NCBI GenBank assembly: GCA_036525795.1
Contig: DATCZS010000171.1
Span: 1 to 29,295 of the forward strand
Direction of reading: 5' to 3'
Source: DATCZS01 sp036525795
GTDB taxonomy: Bacteria; Actinomycetota; Acidimicrobiia; Spongiisociales; ZC4RG35
DNA length: 29,295 nt
Part shown: piece by piece, positions 7,309 to 15,092 of the stretch
Layout: each line of letters starts with the position of its first letter
Position numbering within the stretch: position 1 is the first letter of the stretch
The notes under the pieces: model-generated
Seen by the model: the letters and a program-made list of their open reading frames with translations, nothing else
What the model was told of the DNA's origin: nothing
Database searches by the model: none
Translations under genes and position numbers: made by a program

Positions 7309-8547
7309 ATGCGCATCGAGTACCCCCACCGCCACGAACGCTTCGGCGCCGTCCGGATCCACGACAGCACCCAGGTGATCGAGCTGGACTCCGGGCTCGG
7401 GGGCGAAGAAGAGGAGACGACCGTCCAGGGCAGGTCCGTGAACCTGGTCCCGCCCGCCGACGTCAACGCCGTCGAACAGCAGATGGCGATCATCGTCCCC
7501 ACCAAGAACGAACGGCGCAAGATCATCGAAGGGGTCCTGTCGGGAATCCCCCACGACTGCCTGATCATCCTGGTGTCGGCCTCCGATCGGGAGCCGATCG
7601 ACCGCTACGAGCTCGAGTCACACCTCGTGGAGCGGTTCTCCCACGTCGCGGAGCGACCGGCGATACTCGCCCATCAGCACGATCCGGTGATGGCCCAGGC
7701 CGTGACTGCGGCAGGCTTCGGGGACATGGTCGGTGAAGACGGCGTCATCCGCCCGGGCAAGGGAGAGGGCATGATGCTGGGCGTGATGCTGGCGATGCTC
7801 GCCGGCAAGCGCCACGTGGGTTTCGTCGACGCCGACAACTATGTGCCGGGAGCGGTGCACGAGTACGTGAAGGCCTTTGCCGCCGGCCTGCACCTCGCCC
7901 CCACGCCGTACGCCATGGTTCGCATCTCATGGCAATCCAAGCCCAAGGTGGAGGACGGGCGGCTGGTGTTCAATCGCTGGGGCCGCACCACCCAGGTGAC
8001 GAACCGCTTCCTCAACGCCGTGCTCTCCACCTACAACGGATTCGGCACCGAGATCATCTCCACCGGCAACGCCGGCGAGCACGCGATGACCATCGAACTC
8101 GCCAAGCGCCTGCGAATGGCCGGCGGGTTCGCCGTGGAGCCGTTTCAGTTCATCGACCTCTTCGAGCAATTCGGAGGCGCCTTCCCGTCACCGCACCCGG
8201 AGGTGACCCGCTCGCTGGTCGACGTGTTCCAGACCGAGACCAGGAACCCCCATTTCCACGAGGACAAGGGGGCGGGCCATGTGGTGGACATGCGCCTGCA
8301 GGCCCTCAACGTGCTGTACCACTCGCGGATCTGCCCGGAGGCGGTGCGCGACGAGATCTGCGAGTTTCTCGTGGACAACGGAGTACTCGCATCCGGCGAG
8401 GAGCCTCCGATCGAGAGGATCTACCGACCGCTGGAGGAGGCGGACCTCGACGCCCTGTGGGAGGTGCTCCGCACCGAGCCGGGTGACTTCCGCCAGATCC
8501 AGCGACGTCGGGCGACGGCCATCTCGGTGGAGGACCCGATCGGCTGA
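7309..8547 (+). CDS. mpgS: Mannosyl-3-phosphoglycerate synthase (GT55 type)
   Basis: Transfers mannose from GDP-mannose to 3-phosphoglycerate, the first step to the compatible solute mannosylglycerate. It has 412 residues, close to the family's usual length. The glycosyltransferase core shows IIVPTKNE (61-68), RPGKGEGM (148-155), the metal-binding DAD in GFVDADNYVPG (174-176) and STYNGFGTEIISTGNAGEH. The C-terminal family signature TETRNPHFHEDKG is also present. These belong to the archaeal/Thermus GT55 enzymes. It is coupled to mpgP by a one-base overlap (TGATG). GT55 members are best known from thermophiles and some marine bacteria, so lateral acquisition is plausible but not shown here. 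Confidence 0.93.
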   Translation: MRIEYPHRHERFGAVRIHDSTQVIELDSGLGGEEEETTVQGRSVNLVPPADVNAVEQQMAIIVPTKNERRKIIEGVLSGIPHDCLIILVSASDREPIDRYELESHLVERFSHVAERPAILAHQHDPVMAQAVTAAGFGDMVGEDGVIRPGKGEGMMLGVMLAMLAGKRHVGFVDADNYVPGAVHEYVKAFAAGLHLAPTPYAMVRISWQSKPKVEDGRLVFNRWGRTTQVTNRFLNAVLSTYNGFGTEIISTGNAGEHAMTIELAKRLRMAGGFAVEPFQFIDLFEQFGGAFPSPHPEVTRSLVDVFQTETRNPHFHEDKGAGHVVDMRLQALNVLYHSRICPEAVRDEICEFLVDNGVLASGEEPPIERIYRPLEEADLDALWEVLRTEPGDFRQIQRRRATAISVEDPIG

Positions 8548-9278
8548 TGCGGATGCTGTTCACGGATCTCGACGGCACCCTTCTCGACCACCGCACCTAT
8601 CGACCCGGTCCCGCAGCTCCGGTGTTGCGGCGCCTCGCCGCCGATGGCGTCCGGGTGGTCTTCGCATCGTCCAAGACGAGGTCGGAACAGGAGTGGCTGT
8701 CCGAGCGGATCGGGGTGGAGCCGATCATGATCGTCGAGAACGGAGCGGCCATCCATCATGGTCCGGACATCGTCGAGTTCGGGACCGGGAGAGAGACGAT
8801 CCGCCGAACGGTGCACGACGCCGCAGACCGGATCGGTGTGCCCGCGCCGGGATTCGGGGACCTCCCCCTCGCCGAGGTGGCGGAACGGACCGGCCTGCGC
8901 GGCGCCGCCCTGGCTCGAGCCCTGCAGCGCGAGTGGTCCGAGACATTCGTGCTCGGCCACCACGACGCCAGACGGCTGGCGCCGGCTCTCGAACGGCACG
9001 GCATCCGCCTGAGTCGCGGCGGCCGCTTCTGGACCGCCCACGGCAACCACGACAAGGCAACGGCGGTCCGGGCCGTGATCGATCGGATGAGACCGGACGC
9101 CACCGCCGGGGTGGGCGACGCCCCCAACGACGCCGGGATGCTGAAGGCCGTGGGGTGGGCGGCGCAGGTGGCGCGCCCCGGCGGGGGATGGCACCCGATC
9201 GATGTCCCCGGCCTGATCAGGATCCGCGACGCCGGACCGGTCGGCTTCGTCTCGGCCATCGAGCGCCTCGGATGGTGA
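8547..9278 (+). CDS. mpgP: Mannosyl-3-phosphoglycerate phosphatase (HAD family)
   Basis: Dephosphorylates mannosyl-3-phosphoglycerate to mannosylglycerate. It is a 243-residue HAD hydrolase with motif I FTDLDGTLLD (nucleophile D7, acid D9), motif II VFASSKTRSEQEWL, the MPGP-specific IVENGAAIH, motif III around HDKATAVRAVID, and motif IV GVGDAPNDAGML. The region GRFWTAHGNHDK is typical of the MPGP subgroup, which separates it from generic Cof-type phosphatases. The ATG overlaps the mpgS stop codon, so the two enzymes form a complete two-gene pathway. The 3' end faces the cytochrome remnant. Confidence 0.93.
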   Translation: MRMLFTDLDGTLLDHRTYRPGPAAPVLRRLAADGVRVVFASSKTRSEQEWLSERIGVEPIMIVENGAAIHHGPDIVEFGTGRETIRRTVHDAADRIGVPAPGFGDLPLAEVAERTGLRGAALARALQREWSETFVLGHHDARRLAPALERHGIRLSRGGRFWTAHGNHDKATAVRAVIDRMRPDATAGVGDAPNDAGMLKAVGWAAQVARPGGGWHPIDVPGLIRIRDAGPVGFVSAIERLGW

Positions 9279-9458
9279 CCGGTTCAGGGCCGGCTGGAAC
9301 CCCGGGCCTTCCCTCGCCCCGACCGCCTGCGGCCCGTGGCATTCGGCGCAGTAGGTGTCGGAGAGCAGCCGGCCCTGCTCGACGCGAGTCGAGGTCGGAT
9401 CGACTGAGGCGCACGCCGCCAGGATGACCAGCGCCGCCGCCGACACCCAGCGCAGCAC
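9279..9458 (-). pseudogene. Truncated cytochrome-c-like lipoprotein remnant
   Basis: From a GTG at 9458 the frame encodes a signal sequence with a lipobox (VILAAC, Cys16), then a spacer and a single haem-binding CAECHG with the usual GPQAVGAREGPGF following. After about 60 residues the family pattern ends. The distal methionine-bearing part of a class I cytochrome c is absent, and the frame continues only antisense to mpgP (open to 8421). It is therefore read as a 3'-truncated gene, probably broken when mpgS-mpgP or this junction formed. A short functional product cannot be excluded. Coordinates stop at the mpgP end by choice. Confidence 0.55.
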
Positions 9459-9530
9459 CTTCGAACGCCACCGCAGTTCCGCCCCCCGACCGAACACGCG
9501 GCCCCGAGAGACATGACGGCCGACCGCACC

Positions 9531-11228
9531 TCAGGCGGTGGTCAGGCCCTCGAACGGGTCTTCGGGCCCCTCGCCGGACGCCCCGGGGATCCCTCCTGCT
9601 TCTGAGGAACGGGTCGCCCAGGCCGGGAACGGGAACTCGAGCACCAGCGGCACCGGCAGCTCCGGCTGGCTCACGAGCATGGTCCCCGGCTTGAGGATGG
9701 TGGCCCGCTGGCGCTGAATGGAGGGAAGGAATCCGTACTCCTCGCGCGCCGCCTCCGCCGAATCGAGACGACCGACCACCCGAATCGACGAGTTGGCGAT
9801 GATCCGGCGCTCGACCTCGGACGCCGTCTGCTCGGCGCCGATGAGGATCACCCCCATGCTCCGCCCCCGCTCCGCCACATCGAGCAGGATCTCCTTGATC
9901 GGACTCGAACCCTCGCGCGGTGCATACTTGTTCAGTTCGTCGAGGACCAGGAACAGCAGTTCGTCGGATTGCCCCTGCCGCTCCTTCTCTTCGAAGGCCT
10001 TGCGAATGGTGACACCGACGACGAAGCGCTTGGCCCGATCGTTGAGGTTGTGGATGTCGACCACGGTCACCTGGTGGCCCGCCACACCGATCTGGTGTTT
10101 GGCCGACCCCGCCACGTCGCCCCGTATCAGCCGCTCGACGTGTCGCACCGATCCCATCAGCCGACGAACGAAGGCGTTGACGGTCCCGATGCCGATCGCC
10201 GGGCCCGCCCAGGCGTGACGGTCCTCGTCCCCCTGCACCTTGGCCGAGATGAGTTCGGCCAGCTCGCGGAAGGTCCGAATCGTCTCGCCCTCGATACGGA
10301 CCGCGCCGTCATCGAGGGCGACTGCCCGCTTGAGCTGGGCCATCACGTTGTACACGACCATCGTGTATTGGGCTCGATCGTCCTCGGCGTCGGCGAACAG
10401 AAACGGTAGGAGGTCGTCGTGGCAGAACTGGTCGAGCGTCCAGAAAAACGACGTCACGCCGGTTGCCCTGGAGCTCACATCTGCCACTGCCGATGCCGAG
10501 TCCGGGCGAGGCGGCGCGTAGATCGCCACCGAACGGAACGGCTCGGCCGGCAGGCCGATGAGCCCGTACCGAGCCGCCTGGTCCGGGTCGAGACGCCGAT
10601 TGGCGTGGTCGAGGAACAGCAGGTCCTCACCCTTCACGTTGAATATCAGCGCCTTGGTGTTGATCGACCTGGCGCCGAGGACCCCGCTCGTGAAGAGCGA
10701 GTGGAGCAGGAAGGTGGCATAGGTCGTCTTGGTCGCCACCCCGGAGATCCCGGAGATGTTGACGTGGGCACCGCGCCTTCCATCCACGAACTCGAGGTTC
10801 ACGTAGACCGGCTCGCCCGCCCGGGAGAGCCCCGCCGGGAGCCGTTCCACCATCCGGTCGAAGAACAACGCCTGGTCGCGCTCCTCGCCGGTCGCCCGCC
10901 GTACGACCTGGCCCGGCCGGGGCGGAACGAACGTCTCCGGCTCGAAGCGGGTGGTGGTCACCTGGGCGGCTTCGGCCACCTCGGCGGGCAGCACTCCGTC
11001 GGAGATGAGGAAGACGTCCGAATCGAACCGGGCCCCTTCATGACGTGCCCTCACCTGGCTCACGACGCCGAAGATCCTCACCAGCTCGCCGCCGGGCAGT
11101 GACCGTTCGAGGGCGACGACGTCGTCGAGCTGCAGGTACTGGTCCTCGGCCACGCCGACCCAGAACTCGAGCGGAGTGGAATCCTCGGTTCCGATGACGC
11201 GGCCCACCGCGAGCTGTTCGTCCACCAT
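9531..11228 (-). CDS. herA: HerA-type hexameric DNA translocase ATPase
   Basis: A 565-residue FtsK/HerA-class ATPase expected to pump DNA for a NurA partner in end resection. The first ~110 residues look like a HAS-barrel (VGRVIGTEDSTPLEFWVGV onward). The ATPase core has an unusual P-loop (GISGVATKTTY, 160-170) where the usual GK[ST] glycine is Thr. It continues with Walker B LLFLVLDELNKYAP (424-437, D430/E431), a candidate arginine-finger stretch ERGRSMGV, and the sensor-like ILIGAEQT. The last ~25 residues are low-complexity Gly/Ser/Glu. The ATG at 11228 is chosen for the HAS-barrel start and the -10 box 8 bases upstream. The upstream open frame to 11537 is low-complexity and overlaps the divergent channel gene. 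A nurA-like gene lies in the nearby sbcD operon. Confidence 0.85.
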   Translation of the reverse strand: MVDEQLAVGRVIGTEDSTPLEFWVGVAEDQYLQLDDVVALERSLPGGELVRIFGVVSQVRARHEGARFDSDVFLISDGVLPAEVAEAAQVTTTRFEPETFVPPRPGQVVRRATGEERDQALFFDRMVERLPAGLSRAGEPVYVNLEFVDGRRGAHVNISGISGVATKTTYATFLLHSLFTSGVLGARSINTKALIFNVKGEDLLFLDHANRRLDPDQAARYGLIGLPAEPFRSVAIYAPPRPDSASAVADVSSRATGVTSFFWTLDQFCHDDLLPFLFADAEDDRAQYTMVVYNVMAQLKRAVALDDGAVRIEGETIRTFRELAELISAKVQGDEDRHAWAGPAIGIGTVNAFVRRLMGSVRHVERLIRGDVAGSAKHQIGVAGHQVTVVDIHNLNDRAKRFVVGVTIRKAFEEKERQGQSDELLFLVLDELNKYAPREGSSPIKEILLDVAERGRSMGVILIGAEQTASEVERRIIANSSIRVVGRLDSAEAAREEYGFLPSIQRQRATILKPGTMLVSQPELPVPLVLEFPFPAWATRSSEAGGIPGASGEGPEDPFEGLTTA

Positions 11229-11236
11229 CGAGGCGG

Positions 11237-11242
11237 AGGGTA
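11237..11242 (-). promoter_or_regulatory. -10 box TACCCT of herA
   Basis: TACCCT on the minus strand lies 8 bases before the herA ATG, again consistent with a leaderless or near-leaderless transcript. It helps reject the longer N-terminal frame. Confidence 0.5.
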
Positions 11243-11482
11243 TCAGCCCCCCGGGACAGTTCTCTCCTCCCAGACGCGAGATCCGGCCTCGGTGGGATCG
11301 GCCGGCACCTCCCCGACCGGGCCCTCGAACCGGGTCCGCGCCCCTCCCGCCGGTGCCCCGCCCTCCACCCGCGCCGGGGACCGCCTCCCGAGAGGCGGCC
11401 GGAGCCAAGATCTCCGAGGTCGGGAGGGGCGAGCGTTCAGGGAACGGGTTCGAGGATCGATGATCGGAGCCATCGCATCGCC
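11243..11482. other. Divergent intergenic region with a perfect hairpin
   Basis: This is the largest apparently non-coding gap of the window, between herA and the channel gene. Open frames here are Pro/Arg/Gly-rich and look like GC-driven shadows. At 11381-11398 it holds a perfect 7-bp stem, CCGCCTC/GAGGCGG, around a CCGA loop without a T-run. That could be a regulator site or a small structured RNA element. No tRNA-like or riboswitch-like fold was recognised. Confidence 0.4.
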
Positions 11483-11488
11483 TACCCT
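11483..11488 (+). promoter_or_regulatory. -10 box TACCCT of channel operon
   Basis: TACCCT is 8 bases upstream of the ATG at 11497, with no Shine-Dalgarno sequence between them, predicting a leaderless start for the three-gene operon. Confidence 0.5.
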
Positions 11489-11496
11489 CGCCCCAG

Positions 11497-12708
11497 ATGC
11501 CTGAGCTCCTCACCCGATCGCTCGTACTGCTCTCCATCGCAGCGGCGGGCTATCTGATCGCCCGCCTGGCAGTCCTGCCGCTCGTCTTCCGGGCCGTCCG
11601 TCGAACCGCAACCAGGTGGGACGACATCCTGGCGGACCAGAAGGTGCTCAACCGCCTGGCGTGGCTGATACCCGTACTGGTGGCGAGGTTGGGAGCCGGA
11701 CCCGTCCTCCGCTCCGACCCGGGCCGGGCGGATTGGGCCGACGTGGTGGAGCGCGTGCTCGCAGCAGGCCTCATCGTCGCGGTGCTCTTCGTCCTCAGCG
11801 CGGTGGCGGCGGCCATCGATCGGATCTACGCCGATCTCGAAACGGCTCGCGAGCGCCCCATCAAGGGGTACCTCCAGGTGGGTGTCATCGTCGCGTGGGT
11901 GATCGGCGCCATCGTGGTGATCGCCGTGCTCGCCGACCAGGACATCGGTGTGCTCATCGGAGGTCTCGGGGCGTTCTCGGCGGTCGTCATCCTCGTCTTC
12001 CGTGACACGATCCTGTCGCTGGTCGCATCCGTTCAGCTGACCGGCAACGACATGCTGCGCGTCGGCGACTGGATCGAGATGCCGTCCCAGAACGCCGATG
12101 GTGACGTGATCGAGATCGCACTGCACACCGTGAAGGTGCAGAACTGGGACAAGACAATCACGACCGTCCCCACGTACAAGCTGATCACCGAGGCGTACAA
12201 GAACTGGCGGGGGATGTCGGAGTCGGGTGGACGAAGAATCAAGCGGCACCTGCTGATCGACCAATCGACGGTGCGGTTCCTCACAGAGGCCGAGATCGCC
12301 AGATGGCGCCGGTTCGATCCGCTGGCCGAACACCTCGATCACAAGACAGCCGAACTGGAGGAATGGAATCGCTCCCGGGCGCCGGCGCCGGATCGGGACG
12401 GCGACCTGCGCCGCCTGACCAATCTGGGCACCTTCCGCGCCTACGTCGACGCCTACCTCGAGCGCCATCCGATGCTGGCCACCGAGCAGATGACCAAACT
12501 GGTCCGCCAGCTCCAACCCACCGAGCACGGCCTTCCGCTGGAGATCTACGTCTTCACCGCCACCACCGACTGGGACGCCTACGAAGCCATCCAGGCCGAC
12601 ATCTTCGATCACCTGATCGCCATGGTCGCCGAGTTCGGCCTGCGGCTGCACCAGGCGCCCACCGGAGGGGACATCACCGCACTGGCCGAACGAAGGACAA
12701 CGACGTGA
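11497..12708 (+). CDS. MscS-family mechanosensitive channel, YbdG-like
   Basis: A 403-residue inner-membrane channel of the MscS family that releases solutes on hypo-osmotic shock. About five hydrophobic segments occupy residues 5-170. They are followed by the MscS pore/beta-domain boundary (VFRDTILSLVASVQL, then LRVGDWIEMP, 188-196) and the beta domain with TTVPTYKL. The segments SESGGRRIKRHLLID and TNLGTFRAYVDAYLERHP are typical of the YbdG subgroup rather than MscS itself. The C-terminal cytoplasmic part (GLPLEIYVFTATTDW) is complete. The stop codon overlaps the next GTG as GTGA. An osmotic channel close to mannosylglycerate genes fits an osmoadaptive setting, but this is only context. Confidence 0.93.
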   Translation: MPELLTRSLVLLSIAAAGYLIARLAVLPLVFRAVRRTATRWDDILADQKVLNRLAWLIPVLVARLGAGPVLRSDPGRADWADVVERVLAAGLIVAVLFVLSAVAAAIDRIYADLETARERPIKGYLQVGVIVAWVIGAIVVIAVLADQDIGVLIGGLGAFSAVVILVFRDTILSLVASVQLTGNDMLRVGDWIEMPSQNADGDVIEIALHTVKVQNWDKTITTVPTYKLITEAYKNWRGMSESGGRRIKRHLLIDQSTVRFLTEAEIARWRRFDPLAEHLDHKTAELEEWNRSRAPAPDRDGDLRRLTNLGTFRAYVDAYLERHPMLATEQMTKLVRQLQPTEHGLPLEIYVFTATTDWDAYEAIQADIFDHLIAMVAEFGLRLHQAPTGGDITALAERRTTT

Positions 12709-13703
12709 GATTCGAACCTCAGATGTGGATCCCACCCCGCGACACGGGACTGGTGGGACCCTATGCCAAGAACGAGTCGCTGCGCGGCGCCGCGCTGTGG
12801 GACACCGGAGGGAGAGGACCGGAGGACGTCGCCATCGACGGCGACGGACGGGTCGTCACCGGGATCGAGGATGGGAGGATCCTCCGGTTCTCGCCAGACG
12901 GCGGTCGGCCCGAGGAGCTCGGCCGAACCGGCGGACGGCCGCTCGGTATCGAGGCCCACCCCGACGGGGACGGCTACATCGTCTGCGACGCGGATCGAGG
13001 ACTCCTGCACCTGCTTCCCGGAGGTGACATCGTGACCCTCGCCACCGAGCACCAGGGACTCCCGTTCGCGATCACCAACAACGCCTCGGTTGCGGCCGAC
13101 GGAACCATCTACTTCTCGGTGTCGAGCCACCGGTGGCCGCTCGCCGCATACGTGACCGACATGCTCGAGAGGACCGCCACCGGTCGCCTCTACCGCCGGG
13201 ACCCGAACGGCGACATCGAGGTGCTCCTCGACGGAATGGTGTTCTCCAATGGCGTGGCGCTGTCTCCAGACGGCGACTACGTGCTCGTGGCCGAGACCGG
13301 CAGCTATCGCATCAACCGGGTGTGGCTCTCGGGGGCGAGGGCGGGACGGGCGGACGTGTTCGTCGACAACCTGCCCGGGTTCCCGGACAACCTGAGCGAG
13401 ACGAACGGCCACTTCTGGTGCGCCTTTCCGCGGCCGCGCGACAGGATGCTCGACGCCACGATGAGCCGACCGTGGATGCGGTCGGCGATCGAGCGCCTGC
13501 CAGACGCCGCCAAACCCAAGCCTTCCCGCCACGGATTCGTCGCCTGCTACGACGGCGAAGGCAACGTGGTCGCCAACCTGCAGGACCCGAGCGGACGCGT
13601 CGCCGTCACCACCGGGGTGCGGGCGAGCGGTCGGCTGCTGTACGTGGGCAGCCTGACCGAACCGCACGTGGCCGTGATCTCTCTCCCCTCCTTCTCCGGA
13701 TGA
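12705..13703 (+). CDS. Strictosidine synthase/SMP-30-like beta-propeller protein
   Basis: A 332-residue six-bladed beta-propeller hydrolase-like protein. Blade-type repeats are visible (GPEDVAIDGDGRVVTG, GIEAHPDGDGYIVCD, SVAADGTIYF). The strictosidine-synthase signature follows: FSNGVALSPDGDYVLVAETGSYRINRVWL, then LPGFPDNLS and HFWCAFPRPR. Family members in bacteria are lactonases or esterases, or have unknown substrates. No signal peptide is evident, so it is probably cytoplasmic. The GTG start overlaps the channel stop codon by 4 bases, and its own stop overlaps the next gene's ATG, so all three are co-translated. Confidence 0.88.
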   Translation: MRFEPQMWIPPRDTGLVGPYAKNESLRGAALWDTGGRGPEDVAIDGDGRVVTGIEDGRILRFSPDGGRPEELGRTGGRPLGIEAHPDGDGYIVCDADRGLLHLLPGGDIVTLATEHQGLPFAITNNASVAADGTIYFSVSSHRWPLAAYVTDMLERTATGRLYRRDPNGDIEVLLDGMVFSNGVALSPDGDYVLVAETGSYRINRVWLSGARAGRADVFVDNLPGFPDNLSETNGHFWCAFPRPRDRMLDATMSRPWMRSAIERLPDAAKPKPSRHGFVACYDGEGNVVANLQDPSGRVAVTTGVRASGRLLYVGSLTEPHVAVISLPSFSG

Positions 13704-14134
13704 GCACGATCGTCGTGATCCTGGTGGCGATCGCCGGAGGCGTGGCGATCGTCCTCCAGGGTCAGGCCACCGCCGTCATGGATGAGAGGGCGGGAACCAT
13801 CGTGAGCGTGTTCGCCACATATGCGCTGGGAGGCCTGGCGATCACCCTGATCATGCTGGGACTGCGCGGGGCACGCCTCGGGGACCTGCGCGGTGCTCCC
13901 TGGTGGGTCTACCTGGCAGGCCTGTTCGGGCTGGTCATCGTGGGATCGATCGCCTTCTCGGTCTCCCGAATGGGCCTGGTACAGACGTTCACCGTCCTGG
14001 TGGTGACCCAGTTCGTCCTCTCGGCCGCCATCGACCACTTCGGACTGCTCGGGGCAGAGGTGCGACAGCTGGGCATCGAGCGACTCACCGGAGTCGGCCT
14101 GCTCCTGGTGGGGACCTGGATGGTCCTGCGCTGA
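13700..14134 (+). CDS. DMT-type small membrane protein (DUF606/YdcZ-like)
   Basis: A 144-residue integral membrane protein with five hydrophobic helices covering nearly the whole length. The pattern (GGVAIVLQGQATAVMDERAG at the N-terminus, PWWVYLAGLFGLVIVGSIAFSV in the middle, TFTVLVVTQFVLSAAIDHFG, then a final helix) matches the DUF606/YdcZ branch of the drug/metabolite transporter superfamily. These are half-size transporters thought to dimerise. The ATG at 13700 forms an ATGA overlap with the preceding stop codon. It ends the operon and converges on an EamA gene. Confidence 0.88.
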   Translation: MSTIVVILVAIAGGVAIVLQGQATAVMDERAGTIVSVFATYALGGLAITLIMLGLRGARLGDLRGAPWWVYLAGLFGLVIVGSIAFSVSRMGLVQTFTVLVVTQFVLSAAIDHFGLLGAEVRQLGIERLTGVGLLLVGTWMVLR

Positions 14135-14145
14135 TCGCGACATGG

Positions 14146-14197
14146 GCGGACACCCGACGGTGACCGCCGTCCCCGCCCGGGACCCGGGTCCGTCCGC
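14146..14197. terminator. Possible bidirectional terminator hairpin
   Basis: The gap between two convergent genes contains an outer stem GCGGAC (14146-14151) with GTCCGC (14192-14197). Enclosed inside are GACGG/CCGTC (14156-14171) and the palindrome GGACCCGGGTCC (14180-14191). No T-run is present, so termination strength is uncertain. Confidence 0.35.
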
Positions 14198-15028
14198 TCA
14201 GGCAGCGGAGATCATCGCCACAGCCAGCATGCTCAGGACCACGCCGGCGGCCTGGGCGGCCCGCAGCGGCTCGTGATTCACGAACCGGGCCAGAAGCACG
14301 GTGACGATCGGGTACAGGCTCGAAAGCACCGCCACCAGCGACATCAGTCCACTCCGGACCGCCACCAGGAAGAAGGCGTTGGCGGCGATGTCGCCGACCC
14401 CCACCGCGACCACCAGACCGGTGGCGGCGCCCGGCCAGCGCATGTCGACCCGCCTTCCCAGCGCCAGGGGCAGCATCACCCCCAGGGCACCGGCCCGGGC
14501 CACCGCCAGCGGCCACATCCCGGACGCCTCCGACGTCTGGGCCATGAACACGAAGAAGAGGCCGAAGCCGATGCCCGCGGCCACCCCCAGCTCCAGACGG
14601 GCGCTCCTCCTCGTCGACCCTCCGCCGACCGCCGAGACCATCCAGACCGCAGGGAGGGCCAGGCCAACACCCAGCCAGGCGAGCAGCGCGGGGCGCTCAC
14701 CGGAGACCAACCCGACCGCCACCGGAAGGGCGGCGCCCATCACCGCGGTGGTGGGCGACACCACGGCCATCCTCCCCTTCGCCAGACCCTCGAAGAGGAA
14801 GAGAAAGCCCATCGCCCCCACCACCCCGGCGGCGGCAGCCCAGGCCACCTCGACGGGGCGGATGTCGGGCGGCCCGAAGAGCGGGGCGGCAACCAGGATC
14901 GTCGCCAGCCCGATCGCCTCGGACCACACCACCACCCGAAGGGTCGCCACGCGCCGCGCCGCCAGGCCTCCGATGAAATCCGACACCCCGAACGTGATCG
15001 ACGAGAGGACAGAGAACAGGGCGGCCAC
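14198..15028 (-). CDS. EamA-family (DMT superfamily) transporter
   Basis: A 276-residue membrane protein with ten predicted helices in two EamA repeats. It has the N-terminal SSITFGVSDFIGGLAARR, mid-protein SPTTAVMGAALPVAVGL, and second-repeat SLVAVLSSLYPIVTVLLARFVNHEPLRAAQ, which is a classic EamA end. The substrate is unknown. It is only distantly similar to the EamA protein at 1914-2813, so it is not a recent duplicate. The GTG at 15028 is preceded by TAGGCT with a 6-base spacer. It is a monocistronic gene divergent from the PDZ lipoprotein gene. Confidence 0.92.
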   Translation of the reverse strand: MAALFSVLSSITFGVSDFIGGLAARRVATLRVVVWSEAIGLATILVAAPLFGPPDIRPVEVAWAAAAGVVGAMGFLFLFEGLAKGRMAVVSPTTAVMGAALPVAVGLVSGERPALLAWLGVGLALPAVWMVSAVGGGSTRRSARLELGVAAGIGFGLFFVFMAQTSEASGMWPLAVARAGALGVMLPLALGRRVDMRWPGAATGLVVAVGVGDIAANAFFLVAVRSGLMSLVAVLSSLYPIVTVLLARFVNHEPLRAAQAAGVVLSMLAVAMISAA

Positions 15029-15034
15029 GGCGGC

Positions 15035-15040
15035 AGCCTA
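15035..15040 (-). promoter_or_regulatory. -10 box TAGGCT of EamA gene
   Basis: TAGGCT on the minus strand is 6 bases before the GTG at 15028, so the transcript would start at the start codon. Confidence 0.55.
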
Positions 15041-15077
15041 GGGCGCATTCCCCGCCCTCCATTCGCTCCGCCGGGGG

Positions 15078-15083
15078 TACGCT
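15078..15083 (+). promoter_or_regulatory. -10 box TACGCT of PDZ lipoprotein
   Basis: TACGCT is 9 bases upstream of the ATG at 15093. No Shine-Dalgarno sequence lies in the gap. Confidence 0.5.
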
Positions 15084-15092
15084 CACCGCCCG

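Noticed and set aside
8421..9278. Continuation of the cytochrome-like frame through mpgP
   Set aside because: The residues past the haem motif are antisense to mpgP and show no cytochrome pattern, so only the first ~60 codons are kept, as a remnant.
11229..11537. A 103-residue N-terminal extension of HerA
   Set aside because: It is Gly/Arg/Pro-rich, overlaps the channel gene, and lies upstream of a good promoter box and the HAS-barrel start.
14198..15028. The two EamA genes as a recent duplication
   Set aside because: The proteins share only family-level features and differ throughout.
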